Translations under genes and position numbers: made by a program
Notes under the pieces: generated by a model
Databases searched by the model: none
Seen by the model: only the letters and a program-made list of their open reading frames with translations
Told to the model about the DNA's origin: nothing
Shown here: positions 43,037 through 52,160 of the stretch, in pieces
How the letters are laid out: every line of letters starts with the position of its first letter
How positions within the stretch are numbered: position 1 is the first letter of the stretch
Source: Winogradskyella ouciana
GTDB taxonomy: Bacteria; Bacteroidota; Bacteroidia; Flavobacteriales; Flavobacteriaceae
NCBI RefSeq assembly: GCF_009709615.1
Contig: NZ_WJYA01000006.1
Span: forward strand, 124,001-188,000
Reading direction: 5' to 3'
DNA length: 64,000 bases

Positions 43037-44155
43037 ATGCGGTTAACCATATTTACATCCGTTGAACACGTTCATAAAAACAATCAATATTATGGATACG
43101 GCCCTTACATAAGGGAAATGAATATCTGGATAAAGTATGTAGATGAGGTTATCATAGTTGCTCCTAAAAGTAAGAATGGAGAAATTCTTCCCATGGATTT
43201 ACACTATGAACATCCAAAACTAAAATTTGTTGAAATCCCGAGTTTCAATTTAACGACATTTACTAATGTAATTAGGACGTTCTTTGTAGCACCAATTATA
43301 TTATTTAGGATGATAAGGGTTTTGAAAAAAGTAGGCCACGTACACCTTCGTTGCCCTAGCAATATAGGTTTACTGGGATGTATTGCCCAAATATTCTTTC
43401 CAAAGCTTAAAAAATCCACAAAATTTGCAGGCAACTGGGATCCTAAAAGTGAACAACCATTAAGTTATAGAATACAAAAAAAACTACTCGCTAATACATT
43501 TCTTACTAAAAATATAAAGGTCTTAGTTTATGGTGAGTGGCCAAATCAAACTAAAAATATTGTACCTTTTATCTCTGCTTCGTACTATGAAAATGAAATA
43601 GTAGAGATAGAAAAGCGTGATTACAATGGAGTATTAAATTTCGTTTTTGTTGGGAGTATAGTAGTTGGTAAGAGACCCATATTAACAATTAAAATCATTG
43701 AGGAATTGAATAAACGAGGAGTGTCTTCCACACTAGAGCTGTTTGGTGAGGGAGCGATGTTCAATGAGACTAAAGCCTACATTGAAGATAATAAACTCAA
43801 CCAAATAGTTTTTTTAAGAGGTAATCAAGATAAAGAAACCGTAAAAGAGTCCCTTAAGACAGCTCATTTTAACATATTGCCATCTAAAAGCGAGGGTTGG
43901 CCAAAGGCAGTAGCTGAAGGTATGTTTTTTGGGGCCATACCAGTAGCAACAAAGATATCTTGCTTAGACTGGATGTTAGACTATGGTAATAGAGGAATTT
44001 TGATTGAACCAAATATAGCAGAAGCCGCAAATAGTATTTGTGATGCACTAGAGAATTCAAATTTACAGGATATGGCAAAGAGGGCAAAAAAATGGTCACA
44101 ACAATACACGCTTGATACATTAGAAGAAGCAATTAGGAACACAATAACTAATTAA
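43037..44155 (+). CDS. GT4-like glycosyltransferase
   Basis: A 372-residue GT-B enzyme starting RLTIFTSVEHVHKNNQYYGY. The linker has HVHLRCPSNIGLLG and KFAGNWDPKSEQPLSYRIQK; the donor domain has LNFVFVGSIVVGKRPILTIKII, LELFGEGAMFNETKAYIE and the donor-site motif LPSKSEGWPKAVAEGMFFG with the two Glu of E-x7-E. A short 20-codon frame overlaps its start. It overlaps the next gene by one base. Substrates unknown. Confidence 0.82.
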   Translation: MRLTIFTSVEHVHKNNQYYGYGPYIREMNIWIKYVDEVIIVAPKSKNGEILPMDLHYEHPKLKFVEIPSFNLTTFTNVIRTFFVAPIILFRMIRVLKKVGHVHLRCPSNIGLLGCIAQIFFPKLKKSTKFAGNWDPKSEQPLSYRIQKKLLANTFLTKNIKVLVYGEWPNQTKNIVPFISASYYENEIVEIEKRDYNGVLNFVFVGSIVVGKRPILTIKIIEELNKRGVSSTLELFGEGAMFNETKAYIEDNKLNQIVFLRGNQDKETVKESLKTAHFNILPSKSEGWPKAVAEGMFFGAIPVATKISCLDWMLDYGNRGILIEPNIAEAANSICDALENSNLQDMAKRAKKWSQQYTLDTLEEAIRNTITN

Positions 44156-45219
44156 TGCACGTCATACAAATTATAGATTCTTTAAATTCAGGAGGTGCTG
44201 AGCGCGTTGCAGTAAATATTGCTAATCAATTAGTCGGCAAAACAGAAAAATCTTTTCTGTGTACCACAAGAGAAGAAGGAGCGTTAAAAGAAGAACTTAG
44301 CGAAGATGTTACTTATTTTTTTTTAAATAGAACTAAGACTTTAGATATTAGTGCAATAAGGAATTTAAGAGATTATATTAAGATTAATGAAATAGATATA
44401 ATCCATGCTCATGCATCGTCTTATTTTATCAGTACAATCATTAAAATACTACTACCAAAAGTAAAACTAATTTGGCATGATCATCTCGGAAATAGAAGTG
44501 AGGTTAAATCTAAAACATCATTTGTATTAAAGGCAAGTTCATATTTTTTTAATGGTGTAATAGCAGTAAATAAAAACTTAGCAGAATGGGCAAATAATAA
44601 TTTAAAAGCAGATAAAATAGAATATATACCCAATTTCACTGTTAAGAGTAAAGTAAAAGGTTATACAACACTAAAAGGTGTTGATGATAAACGGATATTA
44701 TACTTGGCCAACTTAAGACACCCAAAAAATCATTTATTTTTATTTAAAGTTTTTTCAGAAATTGTGAATGAGTTTTCAGATTGGACTTTGCATCTGGTAG
44801 GAAAGGATTACAATGATAATTATTCTAAAAAAATTAAATCCTTTATTGATTCTAAAAACTTAGAGTCACATATATTTTTGTTAGACCAAAGAAAGGATGT
44901 GTCTCATATCATTGATCAATGTAGTATAGGTGTTATTACATCTACTTATGAGGGTTTGCCTATGGCTCTGCTAGAATATGGATTAGGTAATTTAGCTGTA
45001 GTTTCAACAGATGTAGGTCAATGTAAGGAGGTAATTTCAGATTATGGTATTGTAGTGGATCCTCAATCTCATAGTGTACTTAAAGAAGCTTTGATAGCAC
45101 TTATGTCTAATGAAAAGTTGAGAACTGAAAAAGGTAGTGCCTTTAATGAACACATAAATCAAAATTATGGAGCTGAAAAGATTTTGAAAAGTTTAATGGA
45201 AATATATTCTAATATTTAA
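44155..45219 (+). CDS. GT4 glycosyltransferase
   Basis: A 354-residue GT-B enzyme with the classic GT4 start VIQIIDSLNSGGAERVAVNIA, IIHAHASSYFIS and WHDHLGNRSEVK in the acceptor domain. The donor domain has RILYLANLRHPKNHLFLFKVF, LHLVGKDYND and the E-x7-E motif TSTYEGLPMALLEYGLGN. It is joined by one-base TAATG overlaps to the genes on either side, so it is co-translated with the polymerase/ligase-like gene. Confidence 0.87.
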   Translation: MHVIQIIDSLNSGGAERVAVNIANQLVGKTEKSFLCTTREEGALKEELSEDVTYFFLNRTKTLDISAIRNLRDYIKINEIDIIHAHASSYFISTIIKILLPKVKLIWHDHLGNRSEVKSKTSFVLKASSYFFNGVIAVNKNLAEWANNNLKADKIEYIPNFTVKSKVKGYTTLKGVDDKRILYLANLRHPKNHLFLFKVFSEIVNEFSDWTLHLVGKDYNDNYSKKIKSFIDSKNLESHIFLLDQRKDVSHIIDQCSIGVITSTYEGLPMALLEYGLGNLAVVSTDVGQCKEVISDYGIVVDPQSHSVLKEALIALMSNEKLRTEKGSAFNEHINQNYGAEKILKSLMEIYSNI

Positions 45220-46586
45220 TGATTTTGAGTTCTGAAAGTAAATATTTACAATTAATAATACTGCATATTATCATTGGGCTTTTAGTATTTTATTTTAGAC
45301 CATTGGCTAAACTATACTTCTTTACTGTTGTTATTTATTTTCTATTTAGGATTATAGTTTCACCACCACCAATGAAAACTTTTGAAGTGTTAAAGGCCTG
45401 TGCCTATGTTGTTGGAGTAGAAGTATTATTTAGGATGACAGATGGTGGAGTTTTTTACGAAGCATCAAAGTATTTGGTAATTCTGTTTATACTTTTTGGC
45501 ATGTTTTACAAAGGTATTTCTGGTAAAGGGTACCCATATTTTATATACCTTATTTTATTGGTTCCAGGTGTTATAGTGGCTAGTAATAGTATAGGTTTAG
45601 ATGCTAACTTTAGAACAAATGTAGCATTTGTACTAAGTGGGCCTGTCTGTTTGGGTGTGTCAGCGCTTTACTGTTTCGATAAAAAAATATCAAAGAAGCA
45701 GATATTGGACATAATTAAGGTTTTTTCGTTTCCAATTATAGCAATGACAGTTTATGTTTATTTATACACTCCAAAGTTAGAAGATGTTTTACGCGGCACA
45801 GAGTCAAACTATGCAACATCTGGTGGTTTTGGTCCAAATCAAACGTCCACTATTTTAGGCTTAGGTATGTTTTGTTTGGTGGTTAGATTTTTTCTAAAAT
45901 CGCCTACTATGTTACTAAAAATAGTCAATGCTTCTATCTTCATGTTTATGTCATATAGAGCTATTATTACTTTTAGCAGAGGAGGTGTTTTTGCAGCTAT
46001 AATTATTATAGCTTTATTTTTGTTTACACTTTATAAAAAATCTTCTTTAAATCAGAAAAACCAAATAATTACTACGGCTATATTATTGGGTTTTATTGCT
46101 ATCGGTACTTGGTTGTATAGTGCGCAACAAACAGATGGACTTATAGAAAACAGATACACTAATAAAGATGCCTTGGGTAGAGAAAAAGAAGATGTGTCAA
46201 CAGGAAGAGTAGATTTGTTTGTGTCTGAGTTAGATGGATTTATAAATCATCCTTTTTTAGGAGTTGGAGCAAGTGGTATGAAGGAGTTTCGAATTGAAAC
46301 AAGTGGGAAAGGAGTGGTTTCTCATAACGAGATTAGCAGAGTACTCTCTGAGCATGGCCTCTTTGGTGTTGTCATTATATTGATTTTAGTTATTAAACCT
46401 TTAGGGTTTCGTTCTAGAAATAAAAGAAACATATTTTTTTATGCTTTCTTAGGCTTTTGGTTTGCTACCATTAACCACTCGGCAATGCGTATTGCAGCAC
46501 CAAGTTTTATATATGCCCTTGCACTTTTAAACATTAGATATGAAAAACGTCCTATACATAGGAAACGCGTTATCGAGCAAAGGTAA
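45219..46586 (+). CDS. O-antigen ligase/polymerase-like membrane protein (Wzy/WaaL family)
   Basis: A 455-residue protein with about eleven hydrophobic segments. In the large periplasmic loop and the helix that follows (about 340-385) it has the Wzy_C pattern: NHPFLGVGASGMKEF, then VVSHNEISRVLSEHGLFGVVI. The invariant His and the E-x-G-x-x-G turn are typical of both Wzy polymerases and WaaL ligases, which cannot be told apart by eye. If export runs by Wzm/Wzt, a ligase role would be expected; with Wza/Wzc, polymerase. It overlaps the next gene by 47 bases. Confidence 0.82.
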   Translation: MILSSESKYLQLIILHIIIGLLVFYFRPLAKLYFFTVVIYFLFRIIVSPPPMKTFEVLKACAYVVGVEVLFRMTDGGVFYEASKYLVILFILFGMFYKGISGKGYPYFIYLILLVPGVIVASNSIGLDANFRTNVAFVLSGPVCLGVSALYCFDKKISKKQILDIIKVFSFPIIAMTVYVYLYTPKLEDVLRGTESNYATSGGFGPNQTSTILGLGMFCLVVRFFLKSPTMLLKIVNASIFMFMSYRAIITFSRGGVFAAIIIIALFLFTLYKKSSLNQKNQIITTAILLGFIAIGTWLYSAQQTDGLIENRYTNKDALGREKEDVSTGRVDLFVSELDGFINHPFLGVGASGMKEFRIETSGKGVVSHNEISRVLSEHGLFGVVIILILVIKPLGFRSRNKRNIFFYAFLGFWFATINHSAMRIAAPSFIYALALLNIRYEKRPIHRKRVIEQR

Positions 46587-47547
46587 GACCACTACATCCG
46601 TTGAAAGTTTGGGAGCTAAATTAGGTGAGTTGCACACCCTAAAGATAGCGTCGAATAAATCAAATAAAATCTTGCGTCTATTGGACATGATCAAAGTGGT
46701 CATTTACAATAGATCTTGGGCAGATTATATATTAATAGATACCTACAGTACAACTAACTTTTACTATGCTTTAATAGTTAGTCAATTGGCTAGATGGTTT
46801 AATATCAAATATATACCAATATTACATGGAGGAAACCTAGAAAACCGTTTAAAAAACAGTAAGAAAATAAGTGATGTTATTTTTAACAATGCTTACAGGT
46901 TAGTATCACCTTCAAATTTTTTAAAGAACGTTTTTGAGGATTATGGATTTAATAATGTCCTGTATATTCCAAATGCAATTGAATTAGAAAACTTTGAATT
47001 TCAGAATAGAGACATAAAAACCATAAAATTACTATGGTTAAGATCATTTTCAGAAATATATAATCCCAAACTCGCTGTTTTAGTTTTAGAAGAATTAATA
47101 AGTAGAGGATATCAGGCAGAACTTACTATGGTTGGTCCAGAAATAGATGGATCTATGGAAGCGTCAAGAATTTTATCAGAAACTAAAAATCTAAATGTTA
47201 ATTTTACTGGCAAGCTTGATAGGAAGCAGTGGACTAACCTGGCCAAAGACTGCAATGTTTTTATTAACACTACAAATTTCGATAACATGCCAGTGAGCGT
47301 CATTGAAGCAATGGCTTTAGGGTTACCTGTTGTTTCCACAAATGTTGGTGGATTACCGTATTTAATTGCTCATAAAAAAGAAGGGTTATTGGTGCCTCCA
47401 AATGATGCTTATGCTATGTCTGAAGCAGTCATAAAATTAATGAAAGATAAAAACTTAAAGGAAAACATAGTCAACAATGCCCGAAAAAAGGTTGAACAAT
47501 ACAACTGGGAAGTTATTAAACCGAAATGGATACGCCTTTTATCGTGA
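46540..47547 (+). CDS. GT4 glycosyltransferase
   Basis: A 335-residue GT-B enzyme starting NVLYIGNALSSKGKTTTSVE, the usual N terminus of a Bacteroidota GT4 group. Other parts are IPILHGGNLENRLKNS, YIPNAIELENF, LLWLRSFSEIYNPKLAVLVLEEL and the donor-site motif NTTNFDNMPVSVIEAMALG. The conserved N terminus shows that the ATG at 46540 is right, even though it lies 47 bases inside the upstream gene in another frame. It precedes the WcaJ-like gene by 55 bases. Confidence 0.85.
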   Translation: MKNVLYIGNALSSKGKTTTSVESLGAKLGELHTLKIASNKSNKILRLLDMIKVVIYNRSWADYILIDTYSTTNFYYALIVSQLARWFNIKYIPILHGGNLENRLKNSKKISDVIFNNAYRLVSPSNFLKNVFEDYGFNNVLYIPNAIELENFEFQNRDIKTIKLLWLRSFSEIYNPKLAVLVLEELISRGYQAELTMVGPEIDGSMEASRILSETKNLNVNFTGKLDRKQWTNLAKDCNVFINTTNFDNMPVSVIEAMALGLPVVSTNVGGLPYLIAHKKEGLLVPPNDAYAMSEAVIKLMKDKNLKENIVNNARKKVEQYNWEVIKPKWIRLLS

Positions 47548-47602
47548 TTTGTAAAGAAAATGATTTGCACTTCTTATATTTACAATACAACCAACTTAAA
47601 TA

Positions 47603-48997
47603 ATGGCAAATAAAAAAGGCATACACTTTGAAGTTTCAGAACGTAAGATTCTTCTTAGGCTCATGGATTTAGCCATGGTTTATTTGGCTATTTATTTGTT
47701 AAATCTTTATCCTGAATTTGAGTATATAGAATTCAATTCAGAGAATATTGTAGCACTGATATTGCTAGGGATTTATATTACAATTTTCGGAACTATTTTT
47801 GAGCTTTACGACCTTCAAAAAGCAAGTAAACTAGATACAACATTTAGAAATATAGTAATTACCACATCAACAGTGGTGTTATTTTATCTACTAACACCAG
47901 TCTTATCACCATACCTGCCAGAAGAGCGTATTCAAATCGTATATTTTTACCTCGCAATTATCATATCTATTTTGGTATGGAGATTTCTTTATATCAACCT
48001 TATAGAATCTCCAAGGTTCTACAAAAGGGTGCTTTTAGTGGGAGAAGTTTCAAATATTGAAGGTTTAGTAAGTTCTTTGAATACATCAGACCCAAATTAT
48101 AAAATTGTTGGTTTTATAAATAGTGAAGTATCTACTCCAGAATCTGTAAAGTATAAAGGTCTCAAAGAATTTGATGCTAATTCTTTTTTAGATGTTATTG
48201 AAAGAGAACGCATCTCAGAAGTATTGGTTGCAAGTTTTAATTCAGAATCGATTATAGCAGAGGTTTATCATGATTTAATGCTTTTATTGGAGCGCGGATT
48301 TAAAATAAGAGAGTACACGCAGGTGTATGAAGAGTTATTGTATCGTGTGCCAATACAGTTTGTGGGTAAGGACTTTTATAAATACTTCCCGTTTAGTAGA
48401 AGTAATGAGAACAAATTATATATCTTTTTTCAAAGAGCCTTCGATATCATTTGTGCGATTATAGGATTGTTAATTTGTTTGGCAATTTTACCATTCATTT
48501 TCATCGGTAATCTTTTAGGAAATAAAGGGCCGCTTTTTTATACGCAAGAACGTGTGGGTAGAAATGGCAAACCATTTCGTATAATTAAGTTGAGAACAAT
48601 GGTTGTTAATGCTGAAATGGATGGTGCAAAATGGGCAAAAAAGAATGATACGCGTGTCACTAAGTTTGGTAAGTTTTTAAGACGGTCTCGACTCGATGAA
48701 ATCCCTCAATTCTATAATGTACTTAAGGGAGATATGAGTGTTATTGGTCCAAGACCAGAGCGTCCGTTTTTTGTAAACGAACTTGCCCGTATAATTCCCT
48801 TCTACGAAACAAGACATATTATAAAACCTGGCTTAACAGGTTGGGCACAGGTAAAAACAAGATATGGTTCCTCCGTTGAGGATAGTCTAACAAAACTTCA
48901 ATACGATTTGTATTATATTAAGCACAGAAGCATTTTTTTAGATTTTAATATCTCTATAAAAACACTCAGCACCATCTTATATTATAGAGGTCAATAA
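47603..48997 (+). CDS. Undecaprenyl-phosphate glycosylphosphotransferase, WcaJ-like
   Basis: A 464-residue polyprenyl glycosylphosphotransferase. Residues about 1-125 hold four to five helices; a CoA-binding-like Rossmann domain follows (about 135-250, KRVLLVGEVSNIEGLVSSL), then a re-entrant helix (DIICAIIGLLICLAILPFI) and the catalytic domain with QERVGRNGKPFRIIKLRTM, DEIPQFYNVLKGDM and VIGPRPERP. It should start glycan synthesis by moving hexose-1-phosphate to Und-P. It is the last gene of the locus and ends two bases before a convergent gene. Together with the PglC-like enzyme at 16.2 kb it gives the locus two initiators. Confidence 0.92.
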   Translation: MANKKGIHFEVSERKILLRLMDLAMVYLAIYLLNLYPEFEYIEFNSENIVALILLGIYITIFGTIFELYDLQKASKLDTTFRNIVITTSTVVLFYLLTPVLSPYLPEERIQIVYFYLAIIISILVWRFLYINLIESPRFYKRVLLVGEVSNIEGLVSSLNTSDPNYKIVGFINSEVSTPESVKYKGLKEFDANSFLDVIERERISEVLVASFNSESIIAEVYHDLMLLLERGFKIREYTQVYEELLYRVPIQFVGKDFYKYFPFSRSNENKLYIFFQRAFDIICAIIGLLICLAILPFIFIGNLLGNKGPLFYTQERVGRNGKPFRIIKLRTMVVNAEMDGAKWAKKNDTRVTKFGKFLRRSRLDEIPQFYNVLKGDMSVIGPRPERPFFVNELARIIPFYETRHIIKPGLTGWAQVKTRYGSSVEDSLTKLQYDLYYIKHRSIFLDFNISIKTLSTILYYRGQ

Positions 48998-48999
48998 TA

Positions 49000-50160
49000 T
49001 TATTTAAAGTACTTAATAAGGTAGATATAACGTACTGCTAATGCGACAAGCAAAGGTGCGAGTCCAATAGCAAATACTTGCACGCCAATTATCCAGTGCA
49101 ATGTCATTAGACAAAGCATTATAATTAAAAACTTAAGATAGCTTCTAAACCAGTTCTTTGGTTGTTTCTTAAATAACTGACCAATTACAACAATGTTCAA
49201 AGGTACAGCCCATAAAAGATTATAATTATGTGCAGTAGCTGTATGGTCCGTGGCAAACCACAATAACAATAATAAAACACCTATTATCCCGGTAATGCTG
49301 AATAATGTTACATCTAACCAATGACTTCTTTTTTTGTTTTTATAATCTTTATAAGTGATGTAAAGTATCAATAAAGCAATAAGACCAAGTATCACTAAAG
49401 GACTTAATAGAAAATCAAAAGAAGCTTTTCTTTCTTTTCTTTCGTAGAGCGTAGAAGAAGTTTTTACAAAATCTCGATTCCCAATTTTAGCAACTTCAAA
49501 AAAGGAATGGATATACTTTGGTAAAAACATATATTCATTTGCACTTGCATTTCTATCTATTACAGAACCTAAAGCCATATCAATACCCAAACTTCCCCAA
49601 GAATTTCGGTCAACATGTTCATGAATAAGTTCTCTAAACGTTTTTTGCTGAAAATCTTCAGGTAAACTAAAATTTATAGGACTATTGGTAACAGTTTCAG
49701 AAACATCCCTAATTTTTGTAGCACAATTGTCATAAAAAAAATCGTAAAGATACCTCCGGTTTTCTGGCTTATAGTTATTCTCTAAAAAATCAAAGAGACT
49801 TTGTTTTTCTTTAAGGTTAAAATTTAAAACCTGTTGGTCAATAGAACGATTGTAACTCGTATAGTGATAATATATATTTGAAAAATTATGTCTACTGATG
49901 AGGTAATTCAATTTGCCTCTTGCAAATTTTAAGTAGAAGTTGGGCGCATCAAAATCATATTCGCCATAACCATATACTAAATCTATTCCTTTGGACTTGT
50001 CTTTTATTCTAAAAGCATTATGCCCAAAAGCATCATTAAGCGATTCGCCTGGCCCAAAAGTAAGCACAGAGACTTCTGCGTCCTCGGTTAATTGAATCTG
50101 TTGGCCCAAAGAGGAAACGTAAACAAAAAGAAAAAGGAAAAAGGATAGTTTTAGTTTCAT
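49000..50160 (-). CDS. Lnb-like (DUF4105) lipoprotein N-acyltransferase family protein
   Basis: A 386-residue protein with a signal peptide (about 1-19), a periplasmic domain (about 20-255) and roughly five C-terminal helices (KYFK end). The DUF4105 domain shows GPGESLNDAFGHNAFRI with a conserved His, YGYGEYDFDAPNFYLKFARG, and FFYDNCATKIRD with a conserved Cys, a plausible His/Cys catalytic pair. In Bacteroides, proteins of this family (Lnb) have been reported to N-acylate lipoproteins, replacing the missing Lnt. The same role is likely here, since Bacteroidota lack a typical Lnt. The gene converges on the polysaccharide locus and is 12 bases after the PorV-like gene. Confidence 0.75.
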   Translation of the reverse strand: MKLKLSFFLFLFVYVSSLGQQIQLTEDAEVSVLTFGPGESLNDAFGHNAFRIKDKSKGIDLVYGYGEYDFDAPNFYLKFARGKLNYLISRHNFSNIYYHYTSYNRSIDQQVLNFNLKEKQSLFDFLENNYKPENRRYLYDFFYDNCATKIRDVSETVTNSPINFSLPEDFQQKTFRELIHEHVDRNSWGSLGIDMALGSVIDRNASANEYMFLPKYIHSFFEVAKIGNRDFVKTSSTLYERKERKASFDFLLSPLVILGLIALLILYITYKDYKNKKRSHWLDVTLFSITGIIGVLLLLLWFATDHTATAHNYNLLWAVPLNIVVIGQLFKKQPKNWFRSYLKFLIIMLCLMTLHWIIGVQVFAIGLAPLLVALAVRYIYLIKYFK

Positions 50161-50172
50161 TTTTGAAATATA

Positions 50173-51243
50173 CTATCTAAAAACACTAAAATCAATTTTT
50201 AACGAGAATACGTTGGAATATAATGCAGCACTTTGATCACCAATGTCAGTAAAGGCATAATCGATCTGAATGCCTTTGTATTTAAATCCAACACCGAAGT
50301 TAGGCTGAAACGTTAAATCTTCAGAATTATCAATCTGTCTTTCATTCTGAAAATTACCAACACCGCCTCTAAGAAATACCAAATCCGTGTAACCGAACTC
50401 AAAACCTAATGCAGGATTTATACTCGCTACAGAGGTGGAAAATACATCATTGTTCTCTTCAAAACGCACATTAAGATTTGCAGCACCCAATAACGAATAG
50501 TCATAGTTGAAAATCCATTTTTTAGACATGCCCAACTGTAGTTTAGGTATAGTAACCTCTGTAGTTTCAGGTAATTCTTGATTTTGCCCTTCTACCGCTC
50601 CGCTTATTTGCTCAAATTTTTCTTCGTCTATAGACCAGGCATTATAGGTAGTGGAAATATCTCTTGCCATTAGTCCAAACTTCCAACCAGATTTATTCTC
50701 AAACTGAATACCAGCATCAAGGCCAAATCCCCAAGATGACGCAAAATCACCAATAATTCGTCGTATTATTTTAGCATTAACGCCAAAATTTAGTCCGTCC
50801 AAAGGTAATTTTCTGGCGTAAGAAAAGGTGAGTCCATAATCTGCTGTAGAAAACGTATTTATTCTATCGTAATTGATATTGCCTTGGTCATCTATCAACT
50901 GTGTTGTGTCTAAAATATCATCGACACCAAATCTAATTAGTGAAATACCAACGGCACTTCTATCATCCAAGGGCATACCGTAACCAATGTAGTTGTAGTT
51001 GGCAATATTGGCAAAATAACTAGAGTGCATTAGAGCAAGTTGGTTGTCTTCGAGATGTACCAATCCTGCAGGATTCCAATATCCCGAATTTACATCCGCA
51101 GTTTGGGAAACCACAGCATTGCTCATACCCAATGCAGCAGCATCTACACCAATATTCATAAATTCATTCGAATACTTTCTGGTGGTTTGGGCCGAAGCAA
51201 AAAGTGTAGCAAGTGTTAAGAGAATTACAGCGTAATTTTTCAA
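50173..51243 (-). CDS. PorV/PorQ-family outer-membrane barrel (PorV2-like)
   Basis: A 356-residue FadL-like barrel with signal peptide (MKNYAVILLTLATLFASAQ). The N-terminal stretch NIGVDAAALGMSNAVVSQ and VNSGYWNPAGLVHLED is the PorV/PorQ signature, and the end SNVFSLKIDFSVFR is a typical barrel terminus. PorV shuttles T9SS cargo at the outer membrane; this branch, often called PorV2, has an uncertain role. The start is ambiguous: TTG at 51243 gives a standard signal peptide, and another TTG lies six bases upstream. It probably shares a transcript with the Lnb-like gene. Confidence 0.8.
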   Translation of the reverse strand: MKNYAVILLTLATLFASAQTTRKYSNEFMNIGVDAAALGMSNAVVSQTADVNSGYWNPAGLVHLEDNQLALMHSSYFANIANYNYIGYGMPLDDRSAVGISLIRFGVDDILDTTQLIDDQGNINYDRINTFSTADYGLTFSYARKLPLDGLNFGVNAKIIRRIIGDFASSWGFGLDAGIQFENKSGWKFGLMARDISTTYNAWSIDEEKFEQISGAVEGQNQELPETTEVTIPKLQLGMSKKWIFNYDYSLLGAANLNVRFEENNDVFSTSVASINPALGFEFGYTDLVFLRGGVGNFQNERQIDNSEDLTFQPNFGVGFKYKGIQIDYAFTDIGDQSAALYSNVFSLKIDFSVFR

Positions 51244-51386
51244 CAGCAAAATTTTTTACAAATATGCACAATTTTTCTATCTATTTAACTTATAATAAGC
51301 GCACTTATTGTTTTATGTACTGGCTATTTGAAAAAAAAGTGAGCTATGCCCAAATACTTTTTTATTTTTACAAAAACTAACCATAT

Positions 51387-52145
51387 ATGAGTTTTAAGAG
51401 ACACATTCCTAATATTGTTACACTACTTAATTTATTTTCCGGATGTATTGCCGTTATTTTTGCCGTTTATGGCAATTTTGTTGCTGCTGCAATATTTGTG
51501 TTTTTAGGTATATTTTTCGATTTTTTTGATGGTCTTTTAGCGCGTAAGCTCAATGTACAGAGTCCTCTTGGAATTCAGCTCGATTCCTTGGCAGACTTGG
51601 TTACCAGTGGCGTAGTGCCTGGAATTATAATGTTTAAATTAATTTCTATAACAGTTGATGCGCCAGACTACGCTGCTTATAGTGATAGTTGGAATTCTAT
51701 TTTCCATTGGCAAGGTTTTAAACTATCGGTTTTACCACTCATTGGTTTGTTGATTCCATTAGCATCAGCATATCGATTAGCAAGGTTTAATCTCGATGAA
51801 GACCAACAGGCTTATTTCAAAGGTTTGCCTGTGCCTGCCAACACTTTGTTAATTTTATCCTTACCCTTGATTCTAGAATATCAGAATAGTGATGTAATGA
51901 ATAGTATTATCATCAATAAATGGTTTTTGATAGGTCTAACGCTTTTAAGCTGTTATTTGCTTAACTCTAGAATCAAATTATTCGCACTAAAATTTAAGGA
52001 TTGGAGTTTTAAGAACAATGCCACACGCTATATCTTTTTAATTATAAGCATCGTGGCACTTATAATTTTGCAATTTGCAGCAATACCAGTTGTAGTTGCA
52101 CTTTATATTGTTCTGTCTATTATAGACAAAAAGAACATTCACTAA
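51387..52145 (+). CDS. pssA: CDP-diacylglycerol-serine O-phosphatidyltransferase
   Basis: A 252-residue inner-membrane enzyme making phosphatidylserine from CDP-diacylglycerol and serine, the precursor of phosphatidylethanolamine. The CDP-alcohol phosphatidyltransferase motif D-G-x2-A-R-x8-G-x3-D-x3-D is complete: FFDGLLARKLN followed by SPLGIQLDSLADL. About seven hydrophobic segments are seen, and the start NIVTLLNLFSGCIAVIFA is typical of the PssA type II enzymes of Bacteroidota. It has its own 137-base upstream region shared with a divergent gene, and lies 15 bases before the DUF808 gene. Confidence 0.93.
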   Translation: MSFKRHIPNIVTLLNLFSGCIAVIFAVYGNFVAAAIFVFLGIFFDFFDGLLARKLNVQSPLGIQLDSLADLVTSGVVPGIIMFKLISITVDAPDYAAYSDSWNSIFHWQGFKLSVLPLIGLLIPLASAYRLARFNLDEDQQAYFKGLPVPANTLLILSLPLILEYQNSDVMNSIIINKWFLIGLTLLSCYLLNSRIKLFALKFKDWSFKNNATRYIFLIISIVALIILQFAAIPVVVALYIVLSIIDKKNIH

Positions 52146-52160
52146 TAAAATTTTAAAGAC

